A DNA stretch of 64,000 bases, taken from positions 62,001 to 126,000 of the forward strand of contig NZ_WXZL01000010.1 in the NCBI RefSeq assembly GCF_009982895.1, given 5' to 3'. The translations under genes and the position numbers were made by a program. Source of the stretch: Deinococcus alpinitundrae (GTDB taxonomy: Bacteria; Deinococcota; Deinococci; Deinococcales; Deinococcaceae). Below the pieces are notes generated by a model. It was given only the letters and a program-made list of their open reading frames with translations. It ran no database searches and was not told where the DNA came from. Position 1 is the first letter of the stretch. Each line of letters begins with the position of its first letter. Below, in pieces: positions 1 to 11,282 of this stretch.

Positions 1-150
1 GGTTCTGGGAATGGGCCGCCGGACCGGTTTGGCCTTGACCAGTTCGTCGGCAAAGTACCAGCCGGTGCCGAGCGTGGCTGCCGCGCCGAGGCCCACGCCG
101 AGCAGCACGCGGGCGAAAATGGGAAAGGAAGATCTGGAAGTGGGGGTCAT
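1..150 (-). CDS. N-terminus of a membrane-anchored or exported protein (partial)
   Basis: Only the first 50 codons lie in the window; the gene runs off the left edge. The start ATG at 150 has a GGAG ribosome-binding site at 161-164 on the minus strand. The product begins with a short polar stretch, then a Gly/Ala/Leu-rich hydrophobic segment (about residues 11-30, FARVLLGVGLGAAATLG), then YFADELVKAKP and a basic Pro-rich run. This looks like a signal anchor followed by an extracytoplasmic domain. Many Deinococcus alpha/beta hydrolases start this way, but no catalytic part is visible, so that is a guess. It lies 45 nt downstream of the fadN-like gene on the same strand and may be cotranscribed with it. 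Confidence 0.6.
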   Translation of the reverse strand, partial: MTPTSRSSFPIFARVLLGVGLGAAATLGTGWYFADELVKAKPVRRPIPRT

Positions 151-195
151 GGGGAAGTATCTCCAATGGGGGCAGAGGTGTAAACGGACGCCACC

Positions 196-2586
<2,391 letters not shown>

Positions 2587-2623
2587 GGGAAACCTCCTGA
2601 GTGAGAAACGGGACGGATAAATA

Positions 2624-2650
2624 ATTTTAGACTCAGTTCAAAGTTTAGGG
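2624..2650. promoter_or_regulatory. Possible promoter/operator of the fadN-like gene
   Basis: The 194-bp divergent gap (2587-2780) has one AT-rich patch. It contains ACTCAGT, a 7-bp odd palindrome inside TTTAGACTCAGTTCAAAG. On the minus strand TTGAAC could act as a -35, followed by AT-rich DNA before the fadN start. TetR-type repressors commonly control fatty-acid degradation in this phylum, but the match to any known operator is not established here. Confidence 0.25.
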
Positions 2651-2780
2651 CGGCGCGGGGCGTTTGTCCAGCCAGTTCGGCACTATCTCCGCCCGGTCCA
2701 GACACCAGATCACGGCCCTGTCACACCTATGCTGGCATGCTGGGATGACAGCAGCTTGCTGACTTGGTCAAAGGAGACTG

Positions 2781-3431
2781 ATGAACAGACTGACGCGGCT
2801 TCTCCCGGTGCTCGCCCTCGGTTGGTGGAGCACGGCCCAGGCGGCCACCACGTATACCCTCACCCTCAATGGTCAGCCTATCAGCGGCGCGGTGATCAAC
2901 CAGGGCGGCAGGCTGTACTTCAGCGCCGAGGTGCTGAAAGCCGCCGGACTCACGGTGGTCGTCAAGGGAAACACGGTCATGCTGACCCAGCAAGCGGTGG
3001 GCGGCGCTGATCCCCTGACCGCCGTGAGCGGGTGCCTGAATCAGCCGCTCTTCAACGGCATCTGGCGCTTCAAGGTGCTGAGCGTGGCGGGCGACGCCAC
3101 TGCTTGGCATCTCAAGGTGGAGGTCCGCAACGGTGCGGCGCAGACCGGCCTCAGCATGATCGGCACCGGGTTGCCGTTCGACAAGAATTTCAATCTGCAA
3201 CTGACGGGCGGCGCGGTGCTGGCGGCCAACAGCGGCGCACCCGAACTGCGCGACCGGCCCTTCTTGCAGGCTGAGGCGTTCACGGCCACGCTCGATTTCG
3301 ACAAAAACGGCGCAGCGGGCCAACCGGTCAAATTGGTGGTACCGCTCGACCCCACCGGAACGCTCAACACTGGGCTGAACTACAGTATCAAGGACCCGAG
3401 CTTCCGGGTGGACCTGACCTGCCGCAAGTGA
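2781..3431 (+). CDS. Secreted protein with copper-amine-oxidase-N/stalk-like domain
   Basis: A 216-aa protein with a signal peptide (MNRLTRLLPVLALGWWSTAQA, cleavage about residue 21). Residues 24-70 read like a stalk-domain repeat: YTLTLNGQPISGAVINQGGR, then an 'EVLKAAGL...KGNTVMLTQ' strand pattern. The remaining 140 residues are a predicted beta-rich domain with no motif I recognise and two cysteines (CLNQPLF and CRK at the very end) that could form a disulfide. The start is supported by AAAGGAG at 2770-2776. It is probably periplasmic or surface-located; function unknown. It diverges from fadN and sits 41 nt before the ATP-grasp gene on the same strand. Confidence 0.75.
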   Translation: MNRLTRLLPVLALGWWSTAQAATTYTLTLNGQPISGAVINQGGRLYFSAEVLKAAGLTVVVKGNTVMLTQQAVGGADPLTAVSGCLNQPLFNGIWRFKVLSVAGDATAWHLKVEVRNGAAQTGLSMIGTGLPFDKNFNLQLTGGAVLAANSGAPELRDRPFLQAEAFTATLDFDKNGAAGQPVKLVVPLDPTGTLNTGLNYSIKDPSFRVDLTCRK

Positions 3432-3458
3432 AGGCGGGCGGGCCAGAGGCCGCTGCGG

Positions 3459-3464
3459 CATACT
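3459..3464 (+). promoter_or_regulatory. -10 hexamer CATACT for leaderless ATP-grasp mRNA
   Basis: CATACT ends 8 nt before the ATG at 3473 and no ribosome-binding site is present between them, so the transcript would start at or next to the start codon. Confidence 0.5.
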
Positions 3465-3472
3465 ACGGGGCC

Positions 3473-4504
3473 ATGCCGTCTTCCCTGCCCACCGTCTGGT
3501 TTACCAAGAACATCAACCCCACCCTCCACCGTATCCGGCAGGTGGCGCAGTCGGGGCGCTACCGGGTCGTCGCCAGCCATACCTCCACCGATGCCAGTTA
3601 CCTCGGCGCGGCGGATCTGGGCTTGACCGAGCCGACGCCCATCGCGGAGGAGGCTTACCTCGACTATGTGCTGGAAACGTTGCGGCAAAAGAACGTGCAG
3701 GCCCTCGTCGGCGGGCGCTTCGCGGCGCTGCTGGCCCGCCACCGCGCCGAACTGGAGAATCTGGGCTGCCGTCTGATCGTGCCCAGCGCCGAGCCGGACA
3801 GTTACGAGCTGTGCGAGGACAAGGCCCGCTTCTACGGGATATTCTCCGGGCGCATTCCCATGCCCGAGACGCGGGCCGTGCGCGACTGGGACGCGCTGGA
3901 GGGTGCCGCTCGCGACCTGGAGGCCCGGCACGGCTCGGCCTGCCTCAAGCCCGCGCGCGGCATCTTCGGCATCGGCTTCCGGATCTTGACGCCGGGCGGC
4001 GACCTCAAGCACTTCCTGAGCGGCAACACCACCCGCATGAGTTACGCCGCCGCCGAACTGCTGTTCAGGGATCAGGCGCTGCCGAACATGCTGGTGATGG
4101 AAACCCTGCCCGGCTCCGAGTACAGCATCGACGCCCTGGCACGCGGCGGCGAGCTGCTCACCGGCGTGATCCGGAAGAAGGTGGGCGGGCTGGGCAACGT
4201 GCAGGTGGCCGTGGACCTGCCGCAGCTGCGCGAGTGGACCGCCCTGCTGGCCCGCGAACTGAAGATGGACGGCCTCTTCAACGCCCAGTTCAAGGAGGAC
4301 GCGGCGGGCGTGCCCCGACTCCTGGAAGTCAACGCCCGTGCCAGCGGCGGTTTGCCGATCAGCGCGGCGCTCAGCGGACTGCCGCTGGGCCTGCTGGAAG
4401 TCGATTCGCATTTCGGCGCGCCCCTGGGCGACCTGAGTTACGCGCCGGGCCGCCGCGTCACCGACACCCAGGAGGTCGTCGAGCTGCCAGTTGGGTTAAA
4501 CTGA
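3473..4504 (+). CDS. ATP-grasp carboxylate-amine ligase-like protein
   Basis: A 343-aa ATP-grasp enzyme of the carbamoyl-phosphate-synthase/PylC-like type. These families join a carboxylate to an amine or thiol through an acyl-phosphate. An N-terminal preATP-grasp region (VWFTKNINPTLHRIRQ) is followed by the ATP-binding domain (CLKPARGIFGIGF, residues about 160-175). The Mg-binding signature LLEVNARASGGL lies near residue 290. The start chosen is ATG 3473, because an upstream in-frame ATG at 3428 would add 15 residues unlike the family and would overlap the apparent promoter. The substrate is unknown. The AIM24-family gene follows 69 nt later, and ATP-grasp enzymes often accompany stress-response (Ter-type) gene neighbourhoods, so a stress or secondary-metabolite role is an inference. 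Confidence 0.8.
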   Translation: MPSSLPTVWFTKNINPTLHRIRQVAQSGRYRVVASHTSTDASYLGAADLGLTEPTPIAEEAYLDYVLETLRQKNVQALVGGRFAALLARHRAELENLGCRLIVPSAEPDSYELCEDKARFYGIFSGRIPMPETRAVRDWDALEGAARDLEARHGSACLKPARGIFGIGFRILTPGGDLKHFLSGNTTRMSYAAAELLFRDQALPNMLVMETLPGSEYSIDALARGGELLTGVIRKKVGGLGNVQVAVDLPQLREWTALLARELKMDGLFNAQFKEDAAGVPRLLEVNARASGGLPISAALSGLPLGLLEVDSHFGAPLGDLSYAPGRRVTDTQEVVELPVGLN

Positions 4505-4573
4505 TATTCAAGGCACAATTGGGCCAGCGCATCATTTGGACGGTGACCCCTGGCCTATAGAGAGGAGAAGCGC

Positions 4574-5434
4574 ATGGAAAAACGCCGTGAGAACCTCAAG
4601 CAACTCGACACCGCCGCGGGCCGGGGCGTCACCTTCACGACCTACCAGAGTCCGGTGCAGCCGCACGATCTCTACGAGGCTCAGCACTTCTATGCCGCCG
4701 ACCGCATGGGCATGCGCCCCAACGTGCTGGAGATCAAGCTCGACGGCGGCGGCGCGCTGCTGCAACCCGGGGCCTTTCAGTTCAGCCGGGGCAACGTCAA
4801 GATGCAGTCGATCAGCGGCATGCGCAGCAACCTGGGCGGCAACCAGAACAACCAGAGCGGCGGCGGGCTGGGCGGCCTGCTCGGCGGCGTGGCGCGCATG
4901 GCGGCGGGGCGGGCCATGGGCGAGTCGTCGGCGCGCAATCTGTTTCAGGGCAACGGCGTGGTCTGGACCGAACCCACCTACAAGCACCTGATCATCGGCG
5001 AGAAAGACACCCCCAACGACAACTACATCATCGACGACGGGGCTTTTTACTCGTGCGAGACGACCATGGACATGTCGCCCCGGCTGATGCTCGACGCCCG
5101 CGCTTTCGGCGGCAGCGGCCTGGTGTCGCCGGAACTCAAGGGCACCGGGTTTTTCGTGCTGGAAAGCCCAGTGCCGTTCGAGGAAATCGAGATCCACACC
5201 CTCAGTAACGACGAGATGCGGGTCGACGGGGACTTGATCTTGCTGTTTTCCAGCAGCCTGAATTTCAATATCGAGAAGTTCGACCGCGGCTGGTTCAGCA
5301 CCTACCGGAGCGGCGAGGGCATGATCTACAGCCTGACCGGCAGCGGCGTGGTGTGGCTGACCCCCACCGCCCAGGCCGCCCGCAAACAGGTGGCGATTCC
5401 GGTGGGTGACAGCAGCAGCGGTTTGAAGCCCTGA
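4574..5434 (+). CDS. AIM24 family protein
   Basis: A 286-aa protein of the AIM24 (TRAP-like beta-helix) family, found in bacteria and mitochondria. Its biochemical role in bacteria is not established. Family-like features are the repeated beta-strand/Gly pattern, FQFSRGNVKMQ near residue 75, and the C-terminal WFSTYRSGEGMIYSLTGSGVVWLTP block. A Gly/Asn-rich low-complexity insertion (about residues 88-120, NLGGNQNNQSGGGLGGLLGG) followed by a short Ala/Met helix interrupts the fold and is an uncommon addition. GAGAGGAG lies 7 nt before the ATG. It probably forms a unit with the ATP-grasp gene upstream. It converges with the amidase gene across only 15 nt. Confidence 0.85.
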   Translation: MEKRRENLKQLDTAAGRGVTFTTYQSPVQPHDLYEAQHFYAADRMGMRPNVLEIKLDGGGALLQPGAFQFSRGNVKMQSISGMRSNLGGNQNNQSGGGLGGLLGGVARMAAGRAMGESSARNLFQGNGVVWTEPTYKHLIIGEKDTPNDNYIIDDGAFYSCETTMDMSPRLMLDARAFGGSGLVSPELKGTGFFVLESPVPFEEIEIHTLSNDEMRVDGDLILLFSSSLNFNIEKFDRGWFSTYRSGEGMIYSLTGSGVVWLTPTAQAARKQVAIPVGDSSSGLKP

Positions 5435-5449
5435 GGCGGGCGGCGCAGC

Positions 5450-7423
5450 CTATTTCGCCCCCACACCCGTCACCAGCGCCTCACGGATGCCGCGCGCGAT
5501 GCCCAGCGCCACCCGCTCCAGATAGTTGTTGTCGAGCAGGTTGCTGCCGTCGACGGGGTGGCCAACGAAGCCGATCTCGACCAGGGCAGCGGGCACCTTC
5601 GAGCCGCGCAGCACCGCCAGCGAACGGCTGCTCTTGAGGCCTTGGTTGAAGGCCCCGGTCGTCTGGATAACATTGTTTTGCAACAGCGTGGCAAACGCCG
5701 AACTGGCGGCGTTGTTGTTGTTCCACCAGGTCTCGATGCCGTAGCCCCTCAGCACATTGACCGGTTCCATGCTGTTGGCGTGAATGCTGAGAAAGAGCTG
5801 CGCGCCGCTCCAGCCGAGCGCAGCGCGGGCGTTGAGGTCGGCGTTCTTGTTGGGCAGCAGTTCGCGGTCGGTGTCGCGGCTCATGATCACGGTGACGCCT
5901 GCCGACTGCAGGTACTGGCGCACCCGCAAGGCCACGTCCAGCACCACCGCTTTCTCGGTGACGCTGCCCACCGCGCCGGGGTCGCGCCCGCCGTGGCCGG
6001 GGTCGATGACCACGCTGGGAGCTACCAGCGCCGCGCCGCTGAAGGTGAGCGCGCCGGAACGCACCGGCGGCACGGCGGCCAGCACCCGCTCGGCGGGCAG
6101 CAGGGACGTGGTGTTGGCGATGGCGGGTGAGAGGTCGATCGCCAGGCGTGAGCGGTCCGAGCCGCTGGCGGGCGGCAAGAAGACGCTGCGCCAGCCGCTG
6201 TGAAGGCCCAGCGGCGAGGCCGTCATCAAAAAGACATTGCTGCGCGTCCCCGCCGCGCCGTAGCGCCAGCCGCGCAGCTCACTGCTGACTGCGCCGCTTG
6301 ACCCTGCCCCGCTGACCTGGGCATCGACGCCCACACCCACCAGATCGATGCTCAGGCCCAGCGCGCCAGGGGTAATGACGAAGCTGGTGCCGGGCGGCAG
6401 ATCAAGGACCACCCGCGTCACGCCAGGATTCTTGCCAATACGCGGCGCGGCCAGCAGCGCGCCGGACAGCGCGACTCCGCTGGCCTGTCCGCGCAGCACG
6501 TTGGGATCGCTGTCGTTCGCGCCTGGCAGCCCTGCGGCAGGCGCGGGCAGCGGGCCACTGGCGTTGCCCGGCGCGTCGCCCGGCGGAAGCTGGCTGGCCC
6601 CCGAACCGGTGGCCGGGCTGCCGGTGTTCAGCCCCGGCGCGGGGTCAGCTAGGCCAAGCGGGCCGCTCACAGTGGGCGAGGAGACCGAGGGCCGGGCGCT
6701 GCGGCTGAGACTCACACCCGTGCCGCCGTCCAGGCCGGGTGCGGTGAGGGTGATGGGGCTGACGGGCGCAGAGGCCGGGGGCGTGGGAACCGGGGTAACG
6801 ACCTGATCGCCGCGCACCTCACCGCGCACACTGCTCAGCGCGCCGCCGCTGATGGCCGGGCCGAATTCCAGAATCAGCACCCGCCCGCCCGAGGCAATGG
6901 CTGTCTCACTGGCCCGCCAGCCGCTGCGAAGGCCCAGCGCGAAAGGCGTGGCCAGACTGAGCTGCGCGCCGCCGGGCGAGGTCGCCACCCGGTACTCGCC
7001 CACACTCGCGCCGAGCTGGGCCGTGATGCTGGGAGCCGCCCTCAGCCCCCGGAAGTCGAGCCGCAACCCGCTGAAGCCCGGTATCAGGGTATAGCTGACC
7101 CCAGTCGGCAGATCGTAGACCACTTTGGTCTGGCTGCCCTCACTGTAGACGCGCGGCGTGCTGAGGCTGGGCAGTGTGCTGGCCGTGGTCTGGGTGCTGC
7201 TCGGCGCGGCGGGCGGGGGCTGGGTCAACACCGATTGGCCCACGCCAGCTGGGATGGGTGCGGCAGGCAGCAGCGAGAGCCCTGGCAGACTCTGGGCCGG
7301 TGCGCCGCGCACGAACGGATCACCGAGCGTGACACCCTGAGCGGCGGCGCGAGGACTGAGCGCCGCCCCGAGCAGCAGGCCCGCAGATGAAAGGATCTTC
7401 AAGGCAAGATGCATGTCTGACAT
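5450..7423 (-). CDS. N-acetylmuramoyl-L-alanine amidase with AMIN domains
   Basis: A 657-aa exported cell-wall hydrolase that cleaves the amide between MurNAc and the peptide stem. It has a signal peptide (LALKILSSAGLLLGAALSPRAAAQ). Two AMIN-like beta domains follow (about 85-210 and 310-440), joined by a Pro/Gly/Ser-rich linker. The C-terminal Amidase_3 domain (about 465-650) has Zn ligands in DPGHGG, TEKAVVLD, SIHAN and the catalytic Glu in ALVEIGF. Two AMIN copies probably target it to the septum or the envelope. ATG 7423 and ATG 7414 are both possible; the second leaves a cleaner signal peptide. It diverges from the Nudix gene. Confidence 0.93.
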   Translation of the reverse strand: MSDMHLALKILSSAGLLLGAALSPRAAAQGVTLGDPFVRGAPAQSLPGLSLLPAAPIPAGVGQSVLTQPPPAAPSSTQTTASTLPSLSTPRVYSEGSQTKVVYDLPTGVSYTLIPGFSGLRLDFRGLRAAPSITAQLGASVGEYRVATSPGGAQLSLATPFALGLRSGWRASETAIASGGRVLILEFGPAISGGALSSVRGEVRGDQVVTPVPTPPASAPVSPITLTAPGLDGGTGVSLSRSARPSVSSPTVSGPLGLADPAPGLNTGSPATGSGASQLPPGDAPGNASGPLPAPAAGLPGANDSDPNVLRGQASGVALSGALLAAPRIGKNPGVTRVVLDLPPGTSFVITPGALGLSIDLVGVGVDAQVSGAGSSGAVSSELRGWRYGAAGTRSNVFLMTASPLGLHSGWRSVFLPPASGSDRSRLAIDLSPAIANTTSLLPAERVLAAVPPVRSGALTFSGAALVAPSVVIDPGHGGRDPGAVGSVTEKAVVLDVALRVRQYLQSAGVTVIMSRDTDRELLPNKNADLNARAALGWSGAQLFLSIHANSMEPVNVLRGYGIETWWNNNNAASSAFATLLQNNVIQTTGAFNQGLKSSRSLAVLRGSKVPAALVEIGFVGHPVDGSNLLDNNYLERVALGIARGIREALVTGVGAK

Positions 7424-7527
7424 TCACTTTAGGGGGCAGGGAGTGAGAAAGGCTCAGGGGAATCTCACGCGGGAGGCAGCCGAGTGTGTCGGGCGCGGCA
7501 ATCGAGCCTGCGCTGCGTCCGGCGCTC

Positions 7528-7533
7528 TACCCT
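7528..7533 (+). promoter_or_regulatory. -10 hexamer TACCCT for leaderless Nudix mRNA
   Basis: TACCCT lies exactly 6 nt before ATG 7540, with GAAGCC in between and no Shine-Dalgarno sequence. Confidence 0.6.
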
Positions 7534-7539
7534 GAAGCC

Positions 7540-8139
7540 ATGCCCCCGCACCCCACCGAGCACCCCAACTGGCCACGCCTGATTCCCGACGCTGAGCAGC
7601 CCTGGCAGACCCTCGAACAAGTTGAGCTGAGCGGCCCGCCACGCCGTCTGGTGCGCGACACCGTGCGCCTGCACGGCGGCCAGCAGGGCGAGTATGTCTA
7701 CCGCCCACGCGGCCCGCGCGCCGTGTTCGTGCTGCCGATCACGCCGGCAGGCGAGGCGGTCATGATCCGCGAGTACCGCTACCCGCTGCGGGCCTTCATC
7801 ACCGAGATGGTGGCAGGCGGCGTTGAGGAGGCCGAGAACCTGGGCAACGCCGCCGCACGCGAACTACTGGAGGAAGTGGGCGGGGTGGCCGCCGAGTGGC
7901 TGGCCCTGCCGGGCTTTTATCCGCAACCGAGCATCAGTGGGGTGGTCTTTTATCCGTTCTTGGCCTTCGGGGTGGCGTTGCAGGCGGCCCATAACGAGGA
8001 AAGCGAACTGATCGAGCGTCTCGTGCTGCCGCTGCCAGACGTCTACCGGCAGCTGGAGGCGGGCGAGATTCTCGACGGCCCCAGCAGCCTGGTGCTGTTT
8101 CATGCCCGGCGTGAATTGGAGGCGCGCGGCCTGCTGTGA
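7540..8139 (+). CDS. Nudix hydrolase, ADP-ribose pyrophosphatase type
   Basis: A 199-aa Nudix enzyme likely to hydrolyse ADP-ribose or a related nucleoside-diphosphate sugar. The Nudix box is complete: [20 protein letters not shown] at about residues 91-110, then VGG. A preceding [10 protein letters not shown] strand and the following [17 protein letters not shown] segment resemble NudF-like ADP-ribose pyrophosphatases. The in-frame upstream GTG/ATG codons (7486) are rejected because they would precede the -10 element. Deinococcus genomes encode many Nudix paralogues, so the substrate cannot be set from sequence alone. Its stop overlaps the next gene by 4 nt (GTGA), indicating translational coupling. 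Confidence 0.9.
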   Translation: MPPHPTEHPNWPRLIPDAEQPWQTLEQVELSGPPRRLVRDTVRLHGGQQGEYVYRPRGPRAVFVLPITPAGEAVMIREYRYPLRAFITEMVAGGVEEAENLGNAAARELLEEVGGVAAEWLALPGFYPQPSISGVVFYPFLAFGVALQAAHNEESELIERLVLPLPDVYRQLEAGEILDGPSSLVLFHARRELEARGLL

Positions 8140-8753
8140 GCACCAGTTCGCCTGATCTGGCGCCGTTCGTGACCCTAGCCGCACCGCACCGCAGTGACGC
8201 CGTCATCGAGGGCAGCGAGTTTCTGGCCTTCGCCGCGCGCGCCGACACGCCGGAAGAAGCGCTGGCCCAGCTCGCGGCCCTCAAGGAGCGCTATCCCGAC
8301 GCCACCCACCACTGCTGGGCCTACCAGATCGGCCCCCTCTACCGCTTTTCCGACGACGGCGAACCCGGCGGCACGGCGGGCACCCCGATGCTGCGGGCCA
8401 TTCAGGGCCAGCACCTCGACCACGTGATGGTGGTGATCGTGCGCTACTACGGCGGCGTCAAGCTCGGCACCGGGGGGCTGGCGCGGGCCTACGGCGGCGG
8501 CTGCGCCGAGTGCCTGCGCACCGCGCTCTGGCTGGAAGTGCGCCCACGTGTGCCCAGGCGCGTCACCGTGCCTTACGATCAGGTCAGCGCCCTCTACCAT
8601 CTGCTCGGCCAGTTTTCTGTGGAGCGCGGCGAAGAGGAGTACAGCGGCGCGGGTTTGGCGCTGGTGGTGCAGCTCTATCCTGAGGACGTGGGGGGCTTCG
8701 GCGCTGCGCTGCGCGACGCCACGCGGGGCAGCGGCAGCCTTGAAGAGCTCTAG
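8136..8753 (+). CDS. IMPACT/YigZ family protein
   Basis: A 205-aa protein of the YigZ/YvyE (UPF0029/IMPACT) family. The N-terminal domain has the signature motifs HHCWAYQIG and [16 protein letters not shown] (residues about 51-88), then [25 protein letters not shown] small C-terminal ferredoxin-like DUF1949 domain follows. Eukaryotic IMPACT modulates GCN2; the bacterial role is unresolved but has been linked to translation or nucleic-acid binding. It starts with GTG inside the Nudix stop codon. It converges with ispE over 9 nt, where CTCTAG and CTAGAG form a small hairpin across both stop codons. Confidence 0.9.
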   Translation: MSTSSPDLAPFVTLAAPHRSDAVIEGSEFLAFAARADTPEEALAQLAALKERYPDATHHCWAYQIGPLYRFSDDGEPGGTAGTPMLRAIQGQHLDHVMVVIVRYYGGVKLGTGGLARAYGGGCAECLRTALWLEVRPRVPRRVTVPYDQVSALYHLLGQFSVERGEEEYSGAGLALVVQLYPEDVGGFGAALRDATRGSGSLEEL

Positions 8754-8762
8754 AACAGGGAG

Positions 8763-9602
8763 CTAGAGGACCTGCGCCGCCCGCGCCCACCAGCCGGGAA
8801 ACCGGGCCTGCAAGGTGGCCGCTGCTCCCCGCGCCTGCGTCTCAGTTTCGGCCAGGCCGAACACCGTGCTGCCGGAACCGCTCATCAGCGGACTGTGCAG
8901 ACCGACTTCAGCCACGACCTTCAGCGCTATGGCAATCTGCGGATGGTGGGCCACCACTCCGGCTTGCAGAGCGTTGAAGTGCGGCACCAGCTGGCCGGAA
9001 GCCAGGGCCGAGAGCAGGGCTGGAATATCCAGCGGCGGGGTGTAGCTTCGGCGCTCGTCGAGCCAGGCGTAGGCGTCGCGGGCGCTGACGGCCACCCCCG
9101 GGTTGAGCAGCACCAGCCAGATCGGCGGCACGTCCAGTGGAGTCAGACGCTCGCCGATGCCCTCGACTTTCGCCGCGCCACCGATCAAGAAAAACGGCAC
9201 GTCCGCGCCGAGCGCACGCGCGAGTTCCGGCAACTTCACCGGCGACGGGTACAGTTCCGAGAGGGCCAGCAAGGTACTCGCCGCGTCGCTGCTGCCGCCG
9301 CCCAAACCGCTGGCTAGCGGCAGCTGCTTGTGCAGGGTGATACAAACGCCGCCTGGCGCGTTCGCCGCCGCCAGATAGCGCTCGGCGGCGCGGTACACCA
9401 GATTGCCCCCATCGGTGGGCAGCTCGGCCCCCACCACCTTCAGGTTCAGATCGGCGGCAGGTTCGAACATCAGTTCGTCGCCCACTGACAGCGGCAACAT
9501 CAGGGTGGAGAGATCGTGGTACCCGTCGGGGCGCAGCCCCAGTACCGAGAGGCCCAGGTTGATCTTGGCGGGCGCGAAGCGGTGCAGGCGCTCAGGAGGC
9601 AT
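8763..9602 (-). CDS. ispE: 4-diphosphocytidyl-2-C-methyl-D-erythritol kinase
   Basis: A 279-aa GHMP kinase of the non-mevalonate (MEP) isoprenoid pathway; it phosphorylates CDP-ME at the 2-hydroxyl. Visible motifs are APAKINLGLSVLG at the N-terminus, the glycine-rich ATP loop LASGLGGGSSDAAS (about 96-109) and MSGSGSTVFGLAE near residue 240. Its ATG lies within ispD (11-nt overlap), so the two consecutive MEP enzymes are translationally linked. Isoprenoid output feeds menaquinone, undecaprenyl carrier and carotenoid synthesis. Confidence 0.96.
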   Translation of the reverse strand: MPPERLHRFAPAKINLGLSVLGLRPDGYHDLSTLMLPLSVGDELMFEPAADLNLKVVGAELPTDGGNLVYRAAERYLAAANAPGGVCITLHKQLPLASGLGGGSSDAASTLLALSELYPSPVKLPELARALGADVPFFLIGGAAKVEGIGERLTPLDVPPIWLVLLNPGVAVSARDAYAWLDERRSYTPPLDIPALLSALASGQLVPHFNALQAGVVAHHPQIAIALKVVAEVGLHSPLMSGSGSTVFGLAETETQARGAAATLQARFPGWWARAAQVL

Positions 9603-10268
9603 CTTCAGCGTCCCAGAGGTGCGCCAGCGCCCGCGCCAGAATCAGGTCGCCGGGCGTAGTCACCTTGAACAGCCTCGCGTCGCCGGGCACCAGTGCCACC
9701 GGCAACCCCAGCCGCGCCACCAGCCCGGCGTCGTCGGTGGCCTGAATACCGTCTCTCTCGGCTTCCAGGTGGGCCGCCAGCAGCAACTCGCGCCGGAAAC
9801 CCTGCGGCGTCTGCACCGCCCACAGCCCCTCGCGCAGTGTCAGTTCACCCCACAGGGGCGGCGACGCCTGGGACTGCCCGCGCACCAAAGTGTCGGCCAC
9901 CGACAGGGCGGCGGTGGCGGCCCCGGTTTCGGCGGCGGCCCTTCGCACCCCGGCGATCACCTCGGGCGGCAAAAAGGGCCGGGCCGCGTCGTGAATCAGC
10001 ACCACCTCGGCGTCGGTGACGCGCAGCAGGGCCAGCACCGACGCCTGCCGGGTCGCGCCGCCCGTGATGGCCCTGGCGCGGATGTTTTCCGGCAAAGCGT
10101 ACCCTTGCGGCAGCGCCACCACCACTTCGTCCACGTGCGGGGCGAGGGCGGTCACACTGCGGGCCAGCAAGGTGAGTCCATTCAGATCCAGAAAAGCTTT
10201 CGGTCCCTGCCCCAGCCGGGTGCCGAGTCCGGCGGCGGGAATCAGCGCGGCCGTTTTTGCTGGGCCGC

Positions 10269-10272
<4 letters not shown>
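9592..10272 (-). CDS. ispD: 2-C-methyl-D-erythritol 4-phosphate cytidylyltransferase
   Basis: A 226-aa enzyme that forms CDP-ME from MEP and CTP, the step just before IspE. The CTP-binding N-terminus reads ALIPAAGLGTRLGQGPKAFLDL, with the conserved Lys of the nucleotidyltransferase fold. IHDAARPFLPPEVI near 95 and QTPQGFRRELLLAAH near 145 are family blocks. Translation starts at TTG 10272, which overlaps the ubiX stop by 4 nt (TTGA). This is good evidence for the start, as the next Met is far inside the domain. Confidence 0.95.
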
Positions 10273-10844
<572 letters not shown>

Positions 10845-10845
10845 T

Positions 10846-11154
10846 TCACTTGTCAAATTTGCCGTATCCTGCCGCCGAGCGCCGCTGGGCACCGCGCGCG
10901 TAGTCGAGCTGCATCTCCACGTCCTGGTGTTTGCCCTCGCTGAAGGTCGTCTCGTGAATCCAGTAGTTGAGCTTGTCGTCGCCGAGCTGCACCCAGTACT
11001 TGTTGGCGTCATCCGCGTCGCGCCAGAAGGTGACTTGCGCGAAGCCGTTGTTCTCGGCCCACTGCTGAACATCGTCAAGCACTCGCGCCGCCTTGGGCTG
11101 CGTCATCTGGAATGGGCTGCCGTCGGCCTCGTTACGAAACAAGATCTCTGTCAT
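10846..11154 (-). CDS. Small conserved protein of unknown function, first gene of ubiX-isp operon
   Basis: A 102-aa soluble protein with no recognised domain. It is rich in Asp/Gln/Trp (VQQWAENNGFAQVTFWRDAD, then KYWVQLGDDKLNYWIHETTF). The pattern suggests one alpha helix followed by a small antiparallel sheet. It ends in a basic tail (AQRRSAAGYGKFDK). ATG 11154 is preceded by TACCCT 6 nt away, so it appears to be the leaderless first cistron of the operon. It ends 1 nt before ubiX. Function unknown. Confidence 0.75.
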   Translation of the reverse strand: MTEILFRNEADGSPFQMTQPKAARVLDDVQQWAENNGFAQVTFWRDADDANKYWVQLGDDKLNYWIHETTFSEGKHQDVEMQLDYARGAQRRSAAGYGKFDK

Positions 11155-11160
11155 GCTCCC

Positions 11161-11166
11161 AGGGTA
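11161..11166 (-). promoter_or_regulatory. -10 hexamer TACCCT for the ubiX-isp operon
   Basis: Minus-strand TACCCT with a 6-nt gap to ATG 11154. It is the only promoter-like element ahead of the four overlapping genes. Confidence 0.55.
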
Positions 11167-11270
11167 GCGCCCTTCTCATGAAGTTGGGCCTGGGCAGCTT
11201 ACATCTTGTCTTGACGCACCCCTTCTGCCCTGACGCAGCGGGCCTGGGTCCGGGCGGGCAGGCGAGCGGC

Positions 11271-11276
11271 TATCCT
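11271..11276 (+). promoter_or_regulatory. -10 hexamer TATCCT for xth
   Basis: TATCCT lies 6 nt before GTG 11283 with no Shine-Dalgarno sequence, which fixes the start codon among several in-frame candidates. Confidence 0.6.
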
Positions 11277-11282
11277 GCGGGC

